Shown: piece after piece, positions 36,336-45,047 of the stretch
Numbering within the stretch: the first letter of the stretch is position 1
Layout of the letters: every line of letters begins with the position of its first letter
Origin: Cognatishimia sp. SS12
GTDB taxonomy: Bacteria; Pseudomonadota; Alphaproteobacteria; Rhodobacterales; Rhodobacteraceae
DNA: 64,000 nt
Direction of reading: 5' to 3'
NCBI RefSeq assembly: GCF_028369055.1
Contig: NZ_JAQNCZ010000001.1
Coordinates: forward strand, 310,001 to 374,000
The notes under the pieces: generated by a model
What the model saw: only the letters and a program-made list of their open reading frames with translations
What the model was told of the DNA's origin: nothing
Database searches by the model: none
Program-made: the position numbers and the translations under genes

Positions 36336-37505
36336 ATGCCCATTAAGAACCGTTTTGCCGAGCTGCTGCCTGAGATCACAGCCTGGCGGCGTGACATTCA
36401 CAGCCACCCCGAGATCTTGTTTGACACCCATCGCACGGCGGCGCTGGTGGCTGAAAAACTGCGCGACTTTGGCTGTGACGAGGTGGTCGAGGGCATTGGT
36501 CGAACCGGTGTGGTGGGTGTCATCAAGGGGCGCAGCCAGCGCTCGGGCAAGGTTGTTGGTCTACGCGCAGACATGGACGCGCTGCCCATCCAGGAAGAAA
36601 CCGGGCTGGCCTATGCGTCCAAAACGCCGGGGGCGATGCATGCCTGTGGTCATGATGGGCATACCGCCATGCTGCTGGGCGCAGCGCGCTATCTGGCGGA
36701 AACCCGCAATTTTGACGGCACGGCTGTCGTGATTTTCCAGCCCGCCGAAGAGGGCGGCGGCGGCGCGCGCGTCATGTGCGAAGATGGGCTGATGGCGCGG
36801 TTTGGCATTCAGCAGGTCTATGGCATGCACAACTGGCCGGGGGTGCCCGCGGGGCAGTTTGCGATCCGTGCTGGCGCGTTTTTTGCCGCCACGGATCTCT
36901 TTGAAATCAAACTGGTGGGGCGCGGGGCGCATGCGGCCAAACCGCATGACGGCATTGACCCGACGGTGATGGCCAGCCATGTGGTGCTGGCCCTGCAGAC
37001 CATTGCCAGCCGCAATGCCGACCCGGTGGATCAACTGGTGGTGTCTGTCACCAGCTTTCAGACCAGTTCAACTGCCTTTAACGTCATTCCTCAGAGCGTG
37101 ACCATCAGGGGCACTGTGCGCACCATGAGCACCGAGATGCGCGCCCTTGCCGAAGAGCGTATTCGCGCCATTTGCACCCTGCAATGTCAAAGCTTTGGTG
37201 GGGACGCCGAGATCAGCTATCGGCGCGGCTATCCGGTTATGGTGAACCATGCGGCGGAAACCGAGTTTGCCGCGGATGTGGCGCGCAGCGTCAGCGGGGC
37301 CTGCGCAGAGGCACCGCTGGTGATGGGGGGCGAAGATTTCGCCTATATGCTTGAAGAGCGCCCGGGGGCCTATATTCTTGTCGGCAATGGCGACACGGCG
37401 ATGGTGCATCACCCGAAATATGATTTCAACGATGAGGTCATCCCAGCCGGCTGTAGCTGGTGGGCTGAAATTGCCGAACAGGCCATGCCCATAAGTGCCC
37501 GGTAG
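36336..37505 (+). CDS. M20D amidohydrolase (hippurate hydrolase/aminoacylase type)
   Basis: A 389-residue zinc amidohydrolase. WRRDIHSHPEILFDTHRTA at the start, RADMDALPIQEETGL near 75, MHACGHDGHTAMLLGAARYL near 97 and QPAEEGGGGARVM near 135 are the metal-site segments of the M20D class that cleaves N-acyl amino acids. MGGEDFAYMLE near 333 is also diagnostic. The ribosome site GGAG lies inside the end of argE. The physiological substrate is unknown. Convergent with moaA, 9 bases apart. Confidence 0.92.
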   Translation: MPIKNRFAELLPEITAWRRDIHSHPEILFDTHRTAALVAEKLRDFGCDEVVEGIGRTGVVGVIKGRSQRSGKVVGLRADMDALPIQEETGLAYASKTPGAMHACGHDGHTAMLLGAARYLAETRNFDGTAVVIFQPAEEGGGGARVMCEDGLMARFGIQQVYGMHNWPGVPAGQFAIRAGAFFAATDLFEIKLVGRGAHAAKPHDGIDPTVMASHVVLALQTIASRNADPVDQLVVSVTSFQTSSTAFNVIPQSVTIRGTVRTMSTEMRALAEERIRAICTLQCQSFGGDAEISYRRGYPVMVNHAAETEFAADVARSVSGACAEAPLVMGGEDFAYMLEERPGAYILVGNGDTAMVHHPKYDFNDEVIPAGCSWWAEIAEQAMPISAR

Positions 37506-37514
37506 GCGGCGGGT

Positions 37515-38519
37515 TTATCCGCCCGTGTGACTCATGTGGCGGCTCATCTGACCGCCCACTTCCTGACGCGAATAGTCAAAATCATGGCCCTTGGGCTTGA
37601 GCGTTATGGCGCGCCGGATCGCGTCTTCCAGTTCGGCATTCTCGGCCGAGGCCCGCAGCGGCGCACGCAGGTCCGCCATATCCTCTTGTCCCAGACACAT
37701 GTAAAGTTGCCCGGTGCAGGTCAGGCGCACACGGTTGCAGCTTTCGCAAAAATTATGCGACAGCGGTGTGATAAAGCCGATTTTCTGCCCGGTCTCTTCC
37801 AGCCGCACATAGCGCGCCGGGCCGCCCGTGCGCTCGCTCAGTTCGGTCAAAGTGTAGTGCGCACCATAGGCTTTGCGCAGATCTGAGAGCGCCCAATATT
37901 GGTCCAGCCGGTCCTCATTGCCCAGATCGCCCATGGGCATGACCTCAATCCAGGTCAGATCCATGTCGCGCGCGGCGCACCACTGGGTGATGGGTAGCAG
38001 TTCATCTTCGTTCACGCCCTTCAGCGCCACAGCGTTGATCTTGACCCGCAGCCCGGCCTTTTGCGCCGCGTCAATGCCACGCAGCACATTTTCCAGTCGG
38101 CCCCAACGGGTGATCTGCGCGAATTTGTCGGCATCAATGGTATCAAGCGAGATATTCACCCGCCGCACGCCGCAGGCATAAAGGTCATCGGCAAAACGAT
38201 GCAGCTGACTGCCATTGGTGGTCAGGGTCAGTTCTTTCAGCTGGCCGCTGTCCAGATGGCGGCCCATGGCGCGAAAAAAGGTCATGATATCGCGGCGCAC
38301 CAAAGGCTCCCCGCCGGTAATGCGCAGCTTTTCCACCCCAAGCGCCACAAACTGGCTGCAAAGGCGATCCAGCTCTTCCAGGGTTAAGAGATCCCGCTTG
38401 GGCAGAAAGGTCATATCCTCCGCCATGCAATAGACGCAGCGAAAATCGCAGCGGTCTGTGACGGAGACACGCAGATAGGAGATGGCGCGCTGGAAAGGGT
38501 CGATCAATGGGGCTGTCAT
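37515..38519 (-). CDS. moaA: GTP 3',8-cyclase MoaA
   Basis: Radical-SAM enzyme making the first intermediate of molybdopterin from GTP. The N-terminal cluster motif CDFRCVYC has its cysteines at residues 24, 28 and 31. GGEPLVRRD binds SAM, and the C-terminal cluster is in [15 protein letters not shown]. The 334-residue protein ends in GG, the conserved C-terminal tail needed for activity. Single gene; no other moa genes are in the window. Confidence 0.97.
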   Translation of the reverse strand: MTAPLIDPFQRAISYLRVSVTDRCDFRCVYCMAEDMTFLPKRDLLTLEELDRLCSQFVALGVEKLRITGGEPLVRRDIMTFFRAMGRHLDSGQLKELTLTTNGSQLHRFADDLYACGVRRVNISLDTIDADKFAQITRWGRLENVLRGIDAAQKAGLRVKINAVALKGVNEDELLPITQWCAARDMDLTWIEVMPMGDLGNEDRLDQYWALSDLRKAYGAHYTLTELSERTGGPARYVRLEETGQKIGFITPLSHNFCESCNRVRLTCTGQLYMCLGQEDMADLRAPLRASAENAELEDAIRRAITLKPKGHDFDYSRQEVGGQMSRHMSHTGG

Positions 38520-38587
38520 GTCGTAGAGTTAAGCATGGCCTTTCGGCAGAGCAAGCCTAATTCATTATGAGTACGAGGGGATTTTGT

Positions 38588-39001
38588 ATGAAACACATGA
38601 TTTTGATGCTTTCCGGGGTCGCGCTGTCTGCCTGTGCAGTGGTGCAAGAGCCCGCGCCGATTGTCGCGCCAGCGCCGCAGGTTTCAGGCCCGGTCACAGA
38701 GCCAGAGGCCCAGATCCTTGCCGAAGCCGCCAAAGTTGATCCGGGCGGCAGCACAAAGACCGGCGTGCTGGGCACTACGATTGCGACCTTGGATGCCAAG
38801 CTGCCGGGCATGATGGTGAAGACGCCGCTGGTTGATGTCACCCAAGATGGGCAGATTCAATACGCCGGGCGCACGGTTAAGGTACAGCTGATCCCGATCA
38901 CTGGCCCGGACACCGGCGGTACTTTTGTGTCGCTTCCGGCGATGCAGGCGGTGGGGGCTCCGCTTGCGGGGCTGCCCAAATTGACTGTGATCGGGCTTTG
39001 A
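38588..39001 (+). CDS. Small outer-membrane-type lipoprotein of unknown function
   Basis: A 137-residue protein with a lipoprotein signal (MILMLSGVALSAC, Cys at 17 in this start). The next residues (AVVQ) contain no Asp at position +2, which fits outer-membrane sorting. The mature part is Pro/Val/Ala-rich at first, then a compact domain (TTIATLDAKLPGMMVKTPLVD ... VKVQLIPITG). I do not recognise a function. The ATG at 38588 is preceded by GAGGGG; an ATG seven codons earlier is not needed. It lies divergent from moaA. Confidence 0.85.
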   Translation: MKHMILMLSGVALSACAVVQEPAPIVAPAPQVSGPVTEPEAQILAEAAKVDPGGSTKTGVLGTTIATLDAKLPGMMVKTPLVDVTQDGQIQYAGRTVKVQLIPITGPDTGGTFVSLPAMQAVGAPLAGLPKLTVIGL

Positions 39002-39009
39002 GCTGCCGC

Positions 39010-39693
39010 TTAGTCGAGGTAGCGCGCGGCTTCCTTGCGGGCAAAGGCTTTCATCTGATCGCCATGCGCCGCCAGAAAGGCGCGGGCGCGCGGCGCGTCA
39101 TGCTTTGACAGATCGCGCAGCCACCAGGCCACGGCCTTCTGAATGAACCATTCCGGGTCGTTCACATAAGACGCGGCCCAGCCCAGAATGCGATCACGCG
39201 CCGCAAGTTCATGATCTTTGGGAAAATTCTGTTTAGTCCAGGGCAGGGTGATCACCAGCGCCGCGCGGCGCGTCCACATATGATCGGATGTGGTCCAGGT
39301 TTCGATGGTGTCCAGCCGCGCCGGATCGGCCACCAGCCGTTTTTGACCGGCCGCGCAGGCATGGTCGGCGATGGCCCAGCTGTCAAAATCCGGCACCCAG
39401 CTTTGGATCAGTGCCCAGGCCTCGTTATCCGGGCGCAGCCGCGCCTGCGTCAGAAGCTTTGCCGCCGCGATCCGCGCTTCAAAAATGTCACTCTGCCAAA
39501 GTGCATCCGCCAGGGCGACACGTTCCGCAACCGACAGGCTTTGCCGCCAGGCTTTGGTGATGTCGTTCAGCGCCGGGTTTGGCACGCCCAGCACGGGGCG
39601 TGTCTGTTTGTGATAGCTGGCCTTTTGCGCGGCAGTCTCAGGTGCCGCCTCTGCCCTCAGTGCACTCAGGGCCTGCTCCAGCGTCAGCGCCAT
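39010..39693 (-). CDS. DNA alkylation repair protein, AlkD-like
   Basis: A 227-residue helical-repeat protein of the AlkD/AlkC DNA alkylation repair superfamily, which excises or binds alkylated bases. Features include YHKQTRPVLGVPNPALND near the N terminus, WVPDFDSWAIADHAC near 105, and the C-terminal DPEWFIQKAVAWWLRDLSKH, rich in Trp as in AlkD. Its start codon shares one base with the glmS stop (TAATG), so translation is coupled to glmS. Why a repair gene is tied to amino-sugar synthesis is unclear. Confidence 0.85.
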   Translation of the reverse strand: MALTLEQALSALRAEAAPETAAQKASYHKQTRPVLGVPNPALNDITKAWRQSLSVAERVALADALWQSDIFEARIAAAKLLTQARLRPDNEAWALIQSWVPDFDSWAIADHACAAGQKRLVADPARLDTIETWTTSDHMWTRRAALVITLPWTKQNFPKDHELAARDRILGWAASYVNDPEWFIQKAVAWWLRDLSKHDAPRARAFLAAHGDQMKAFARKEAARYLD

Positions 39694-41519
39694 TATTCCA
39701 CCGTCACCGATTTGGCGAGGTTGCGCGGCTGGTCCACATCGGTGCCTTTGGCAATCGCAGTGTGATAGGCGAGCAGCTGCGCCGGGATCGCGTAAAGGAT
39801 CGGCGTGAGGATCGGCGAGACCTCTGGCAGTGTGATGGTCTGCCAAGTGTCTGCGCCGCCTTCCTTTGCTCCGCGCGCATCGGTGATCAACAGCACTTTG
39901 CCATTACGGGCCATGACCTCTTGCATGTTGGAAATCGACTTATCAAACAGCGCGTCCCGCGGGGCCAGAACCACCACTGGCACATGTTTGTCGATCAGGG
40001 CAATGGGGCCATGTTTCAACTCGCCACTCGCATAAGCTTCGGCGTGTATGTAACTGATTTCTTTGAGTTTAAGCGCACCTTCCAGCGCCAGAGGATACAT
40101 CAGGCCACGCCCCAGGAACAGAATGTCACGGGCCTCGGCCAGCTTGCGCGCCACGCCTTCCATCTGGTTTTCCACCGCAAGCGCGGTGTTCAGAATGCCC
40201 GGCAGCGCGCGCAGCGATGACAGGTGATCGCTGAGGGTTTCGCGATCAACCGCGCCGCGTTCCCCTGCCGCCTTGAGCGCCAGCATCAATAGCACGGTCA
40301 GCTGGCAGGTGAATGCCTTGGTCGAGGCAACGCCAATTTCCGTACCCGCCAGAATGGGCAGCGCCAGATCGCTTTCACGCGCGATCGAGCTTTCGGCGAC
40401 ATTCACCACCGAGATGATTTTTTCGGCTTTGCCCGCGCAATAGCGCAGGGCGGCCAGCGTATCAGCGGTCTCGCCCGACTGGCTGACAAACAGCGCCACA
40501 GTGCCCTTGGTGATGGGCGGTTCGCGATAACGGAATTCAGAGGCGATATCGACCTCTACCGGGATGCCGGCGAGCTGCTCAAACCAATATTTCGCGGTCA
40601 GGCAGGCATAAAACGCTGTGCCGCAGGCCACCATGGTCAGACGCTCGACCTTGGTGAAATCAAGATCGGCCCCATCCGGAAGGGTGATTTCGGTGCCCTC
40701 GTTGGAAATATAGTGGCGCAGAGCTTCGCCGATCACTGTGGGCTGCTCGGCGATTTCTTTGGCCATGAAGTGCTTGTGCCCGGCTTTGTCCACTTGGGAG
40801 GCAGAAATTTCGATGGTCTTTTTCTCGCGCGTCACCTTGGTGCCCGCGGCGTCAAAAATCTCAAGCGAGGTGCGGGTCAATACGGCGCAGTCACCTTCGT
40901 CCAGATAGGTGATTTCACTTGTCAGCGGGGCCAGTGCGATGGCATCCGAGCCAATGAACATTTCGCCGTCGCCATGGCCAATCGCCAGCGGCGAGCCCTT
41001 GCGCGCTGCGACGATCAGATCCTCTTCGCCTTCAAACAAAAACGCGACCGCAAAGGCACCATCAAGCCGCGCCAGCGCCTGTCGCGCCGCCGCCACCGGC
41101 GCAAGGCCCTGCGCCAGATACATCTGTGCCAGCAACGCGATGGTTTCGGTGTCGGTCTGGGTGCCAAATTCAAACCCGGCCTCGGCCAGTTCGCTGCGCA
41201 GCTCACGAAAGTTTTCAATAATGCCATTGTGCACCACGGCGACGGGGCCGGCGCGATGGGGGTGGGCGTTGTCTACCGATGGCGCCCCGTGGGTGGCCCA
41301 CCGGGTGTGGCCAATGCCGGATTTGCCCCGCAACGGGTCATGCACCAACAGATCAGAGAGGTTGACCAGCTTGCCGACCGCACGGCGACGCTCTAGCGTG
41401 CCGTCGTTAATCGTCGCAATGCCCGCGCTGTCATAGCCGCGATATTCCAGACGCTTGAGCGCCTCAACCAGCAGAGGGGCCGCTTCGTGGTGGCCAAGTA
41501 CACCGACAATTCCGCACAT
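39693..41519 (-). CDS. glmS: Glutamine--fructose-6-phosphate aminotransferase
   Basis: Makes glucosamine 6-phosphate from fructose 6-phosphate and glutamine, the entry to peptidoglycan and lipopolysaccharide. The 608-residue product begins MCGIVGV, so Cys2 is the glutaminase nucleophile. HTRWATHGAPS and the SIS domains (SQSGETADTL near 350; LGRGLMYPLALEGALKLKE near 480) follow. The C terminus AKSVTVE is of the usual kind. Its ATG overlaps the glmU stop by one base (TAATG). I see no glmS ribozyme, and coupled translation leaves no leader for one. Confidence 0.97.
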   Translation of the reverse strand: MCGIVGVLGHHEAAPLLVEALKRLEYRGYDSAGIATINDGTLERRRAVGKLVNLSDLLVHDPLRGKSGIGHTRWATHGAPSVDNAHPHRAGPVAVVHNGIIENFRELRSELAEAGFEFGTQTDTETIALLAQMYLAQGLAPVAAARQALARLDGAFAVAFLFEGEEDLIVAARKGSPLAIGHGDGEMFIGSDAIALAPLTSEITYLDEGDCAVLTRTSLEIFDAAGTKVTREKKTIEISASQVDKAGHKHFMAKEIAEQPTVIGEALRHYISNEGTEITLPDGADLDFTKVERLTMVACGTAFYACLTAKYWFEQLAGIPVEVDIASEFRYREPPITKGTVALFVSQSGETADTLAALRYCAGKAEKIISVVNVAESSIARESDLALPILAGTEIGVASTKAFTCQLTVLLMLALKAAGERGAVDRETLSDHLSSLRALPGILNTALAVENQMEGVARKLAEARDILFLGRGLMYPLALEGALKLKEISYIHAEAYASGELKHGPIALIDKHVPVVVLAPRDALFDKSISNMQEVMARNGKVLLITDARGAKEGGADTWQTITLPEVSPILTPILYAIPAQLLAYHTAIAKGTDVDQPRNLAKSVTVE

Positions 41520-42874
41520 TATTCTTTTCCCTCGTCCCGCTTGGCCTTTTTGGCCTTTAACATTTCAAACAATTTACGTGCCATGCCCGGTTTGCTGACC
41601 TGCTGCGCCCGTGCCAGCGCTAGGGCACCATCCTCGACATCTTTGGTGATGACAGAGCCGCTGCCGGTCATCGCCTCATCCCCAACGCGCACCGGGGCCA
41701 CCAGCATGGTGTTGGACCCGATAAAGGCGTTCCGGCCAATGGTGGTTTTGTGTTTCATCACCCCGTCATAGTTGCAGGTGATGGTACCTGCACCGATATT
41801 GGCGTACTCGCCCACCTCGGCGTCGCCGACATAAGACAAGTGGTTCACCTTTGCGCCCGTGTCGATGATGGCATTTTTGGTTTCGACAAAATTGCCGATC
41901 TTGACGTCTTCGGCCAATTCCGTGCCCGGACGCAGCCGCGCATAGGGGCCGACGATGCCGCCACGCGAGACATGCGCGCCTTCAAGATGGCTGAAGGCCC
42001 GAATGCGCACGCCGCTTTCCACCGTCACCTCGGGGCCAAAAAACACGTTGGGTTCAATCACGCTGTCGCGGCCAATCACGGTATCATGGCTCAGCCAGAC
42101 AGAGGCCGGGTCCACGAGGGTGACGCCATCTAGCATCAACTCTGCGCGGGCGCGGGCCTGAAAGGCGGCTTCGGCCTCGGCCAGATGCGCGCGGGAATTG
42201 ACGCCCATGGTTTCGCTGCCGTCGCAGGCAATGGCGGTGGCGGAATGGCCCGCGTCGCGCGCCACTTTGACAATATCAGTCAGGTAGTATTCACCCGAGG
42301 CGTTTTCGTCATTAATGGCGTCCAGAAGGTCAAAGAGCAATGTGCCTTTGATCAGCATAACGCCGCTATTACAGAATGTTACGGTGCGCTCTTCATCCCT
42401 GGCGTCGGCAAATTCGACAATGGATTGCAGGGCATCATCCTGCATGATCAGACGACCGTATTTTTCGGTGGCGTCGGCATGAAACCCCAAAACAACCACA
42501 GCGTGGTCTGCGCGTGCGGCCACCATCCGTTCCAATGTGTCTGGTTGAATAAACGGCGTGTCGCCGAACAGCACCACAACGTCGCCGTCAAACCCGGCGA
42601 GCGCCTCGCGCGTGACCATGACCGCATGGCCGGTGCCTTTCTGCTCTTCTTGCAGAACAACCGTCGCCTCGGGATCATAATCTGTTGCGGCCTTAGCCAC
42701 TGCATCAAAACCATGGCCAGCCACAACAACGCTGCGCTCTGGATTGAGCGTCGCGCCTGCTTTCATCGCGTGCACCAGCATGGGCGCTCCGGCGATTTCA
42801 TGTAATACCTTGGGCATGTCGGAATTCATCCGCGTGCCTTTGCCAGCGGCCAAAATGACCAGCGCGATGCTCAT
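41519..42874 (-). CDS. glmU: Bifunctional GlmU: UDP-GlcNAc pyrophosphorylase and GlcN-1-P acetyltransferase
   Basis: Acetylates glucosamine 1-phosphate and transfers UMP to make UDP-GlcNAc. The 451-residue product has the nucleotidyltransferase motif LAAGKGTRM at about residues 7-15 and a C-terminal left-handed beta helix with hexapeptide repeats (VIGRDSVIEPNVFFGPEV and following; NIGAGTITCNYDG near 375). I start it at 42874; the upstream frame overlaps the divergent gph gene and is unlike GlmU. First gene of a tightly coupled glmU-glmS-alkD operon. Confidence 0.97.
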   Translation of the reverse strand: MSIALVILAAGKGTRMNSDMPKVLHEIAGAPMLVHAMKAGATLNPERSVVVAGHGFDAVAKAATDYDPEATVVLQEEQKGTGHAVMVTREALAGFDGDVVVLFGDTPFIQPDTLERMVAARADHAVVVLGFHADATEKYGRLIMQDDALQSIVEFADARDEERTVTFCNSGVMLIKGTLLFDLLDAINDENASGEYYLTDIVKVARDAGHSATAIACDGSETMGVNSRAHLAEAEAAFQARARAELMLDGVTLVDPASVWLSHDTVIGRDSVIEPNVFFGPEVTVESGVRIRAFSHLEGAHVSRGGIVGPYARLRPGTELAEDVKIGNFVETKNAIIDTGAKVNHLSYVGDAEVGEYANIGAGTITCNYDGVMKHKTTIGRNAFIGSNTMLVAPVRVGDEAMTGSGSVITKDVEDGALALARAQQVSKPGMARKLFEMLKAKKAKRDEGKE

Positions 42875-43031
42875 AATGTTTTCTCTTTGTAATTCGCTTG
42901 CGGTCGTTTTATCCGGTTGGGCATGGGGCGCAAGGGCCGCAGGCATCAAAGAAGGTTGCGAGTTGTAACAGCGATGGGCGCTTTCTCGCTTGATCTGCGG
43001 TGCAGCGCGCACAAAAGGCAAAGGGACAGGC

Positions 43032-43709
43032 ATGAAATCGGTGATTTTTGATCTGGATGGCACGCTGGCGGACACCAGTGGCGATTTGCTGGCCGCGGCC
43101 AATGTGTGTTTCCGCGATATGGGCCATGGCGACGTGCTGCACACGGGCCGCGATGCCGGCATTGCCCTGCGTGGAGGGCGCATGATGCTGACACAGGGTT
43201 TGAAGCGCATCGTGGCCTATGACCCGGCCACAGTGGATCGCTATTATCCGATGCTTCTTGAGGCCTATAGCAGCGCCATTGCGCATCACACGCGGCTCTA
43301 TCCCGGGGCAATGGAGTCGGTGGCGGCTCTGGTGGAACTGGGTTTTGGGGTCGGGATCTGCACCAATAAACCCGAGGCGCTCGCCGAACAATTGTTGCAG
43401 ACGCTCGGCGTGCGCGACGCTTTTGGCGCGCTGGTCGGGGCTGACACGCTGCCGGTGCGCAAACCGGATCCGGCCCCTTTGCGCGAAACGGCGCGTCGTC
43501 TTGGGGGTGATCCGGCGCAATGCCTTTTGGTGGGTGATAGCGATACCGATCGCAACACCGCGCGCGCGGCAGGCGTGCCCTCGGTGCTGGTGACATTCGG
43601 GCCAAGCGGCGAGGATATGGCCGCGCTGCAGCCAGAGGCCCTGTTGGCGGATTTCACCGCGCTGCCAGATGTCGCGCTCAGCCTGCTGGGTCCGGCGCGC
43701 GCGCCCTAG
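43032..43709 (+). CDS. gph: HAD hydrolase, phosphoglycolate phosphatase
   Basis: A 225-residue HAD-family phosphatase. Nucleophile motif FDLDGTLAD (Asp7 and Asp9), motif II in GICTNKP and motif IV LLVGDSDTD near 175. The cap is alpha-helical, as in Gph. Phosphoglycolate is the usual substrate, but other phosphoesters are possible. AAAGGGACAGGC precedes the ATG at 43032. It diverges from glmU with about 157 bases between starts. An AATTTCGAAATT palindrome follows at 43726-43737. Confidence 0.88.
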   Translation: MKSVIFDLDGTLADTSGDLLAAANVCFRDMGHGDVLHTGRDAGIALRGGRMMLTQGLKRIVAYDPATVDRYYPMLLEAYSSAIAHHTRLYPGAMESVAALVELGFGVGICTNKPEALAEQLLQTLGVRDAFGALVGADTLPVRKPDPAPLRETARRLGGDPAQCLLVGDSDTDRNTARAAGVPSVLVTFGPSGEDMAALQPEALLADFTALPDVALSLLGPARAP

Positions 43710-43793
43710 GGCAAGGCAAATCCGCAATTTCGAAATTTCAAATCCAGCCCCGGCGCATTGACGTATGGCGGCACAATTCACGAAAGTGGTCCC

Positions 43794-44996
43794 ATGACAG
43801 AGGTATTCACCGGCAATTTCACCCAGCAAGAGCCGATCCCGGAGGAGGGCATCGCAGCAGCCGTTGCCGTCATGCGCAGTGGGCGACTGCATCGCTATAA
43901 CGTGGCCGCTGGTGAGGCGGGCGAGGTGGCGCTGCTCGAGCGTGAGTTTGCCGACTACCTAGGGGCCAAATACTGCCTCGCCGTGGCCTCCGGTGGCTAT
44001 GCCATGGGGGCGGCGTTGCGGGCGTTGGGGGTGAAGCCCGGCGACAAGGTTCTGACCAACGCCTTTACGCTTGCGCCCGTGCCAGGGGCGATTGCAGCGG
44101 TGGGCGCGGTGCCGGTGTTTGTCGGCGTGACCGAAGATTTGGTGATCGATTTGGAGGATCTGGCCGCCAAAGCAGATCAGGCGGATGTCTTGATGCTGTC
44201 GCATATGCGCGGGCATCTTTGCGATATGGAGGCCTTGATGGCGCTTTGCGATGCGCGCGGTCTGCGGGTGATCGAAGATTGCGCCCATACCATGGGGGCC
44301 GATTGGAAGGGGCGGCCGTCTGGGCTTTGGGGGGTGATGGGCTGTTATTCCACCCAGACCTACAAACATATCAATTCTGGCGAGGGCGGGTTTCTGGTGT
44401 CTGATGATGCCGAACTGATGGCGCGGGCCACCATCCTGTCGGGGTCTTATATGCTGTATGACCGGCATCTTGCCGCCCCTGCGCCCGAGGTATTTGAAAG
44501 GGTGAAATACCACACGCCCAATGTCTCGGGCCGTATGGATCATCTGCGCGCGGCGGTTCTGCGTCCGCAGGTGCGTGCGCTGGATGCGCAATGCGCGGCG
44601 TGGAATGCGCGCTATCTGAAAATCGAAGCGGGCTTGCGCGGCACGCCGGGTCTCAAGGTGATTGACCGCCCAGAGGCCGGGCGGTTTGTCGGCTCTTCCA
44701 TCCAGTTCTTGCTGCTGGACTGGGGGGAGGCGCATATCAAGGACGTCGTGGCCCGCTGTCAGACCCGCGGTGTGGAGCTGAAATGGTTTGGCGGCAAGGA
44801 ACCTGTCGCCTTTACCTCGCGCTATGACAGCTGGCGCTATGCGCCTTCAGCGCCCATGCCTGCCAGCGACCGTATTTTGGCGTCGATCATGGACATGCGT
44901 GTGCCACTGACCTTTAGCCTAGAGGATTGCGCGCTGATTGCCCGGATCATTCAAGAAGAAGTGCGCGCAGTGCATCACATTGTGCACGGCGGATAG
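43794..44996 (+). CDS. DegT/DnrJ/EryC1 family PLP aminotransferase
   Basis: A 400-residue PLP-dependent enzyme of the sugar-aminotransferase class. Phosphate-binding segment LAVASGGYAMGAAL near 64, Asp in VIEDCAHTMGADW near 163, and the Schiff-base lysine in CYSTQTYKHINSGEGG near 192. Most relatives act on nucleotide sugars, but no sugar-nucleotide genes are nearby, so the substrate is open. The ATG at 43794 is chosen over a TTG twelve codons earlier. It lies between gph and a TetA-like exporter on the same strand. Confidence 0.9.
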   Translation: MTEVFTGNFTQQEPIPEEGIAAAVAVMRSGRLHRYNVAAGEAGEVALLEREFADYLGAKYCLAVASGGYAMGAALRALGVKPGDKVLTNAFTLAPVPGAIAAVGAVPVFVGVTEDLVIDLEDLAAKADQADVLMLSHMRGHLCDMEALMALCDARGLRVIEDCAHTMGADWKGRPSGLWGVMGCYSTQTYKHINSGEGGFLVSDDAELMARATILSGSYMLYDRHLAAPAPEVFERVKYHTPNVSGRMDHLRAAVLRPQVRALDAQCAAWNARYLKIEAGLRGTPGLKVIDRPEAGRFVGSSIQFLLLDWGEAHIKDVVARCQTRGVELKWFGGKEPVAFTSRYDSWRYAPSAPMPASDRILASIMDMRVPLTFSLEDCALIARIIQEEVRAVHHIVHGG

Positions 44997-45047
44997 CCAG
45001 CGCCTAAAATGTCTTGCTTTGCTCAGGGGCGCGTCCGATAGATCGGT

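Noticed and set aside
41517-41521. A glmS ribozyme before glmS
   Set aside because: glmS starts one base inside the end of glmU, leaving no leader, and such ribozymes are known from Gram-positive bacteria.
43726-43737. AATTTCGAAATT palindrome after gph
   Set aside because: Twelve bases of low-complexity palindrome with no promoter elements; could be chance.
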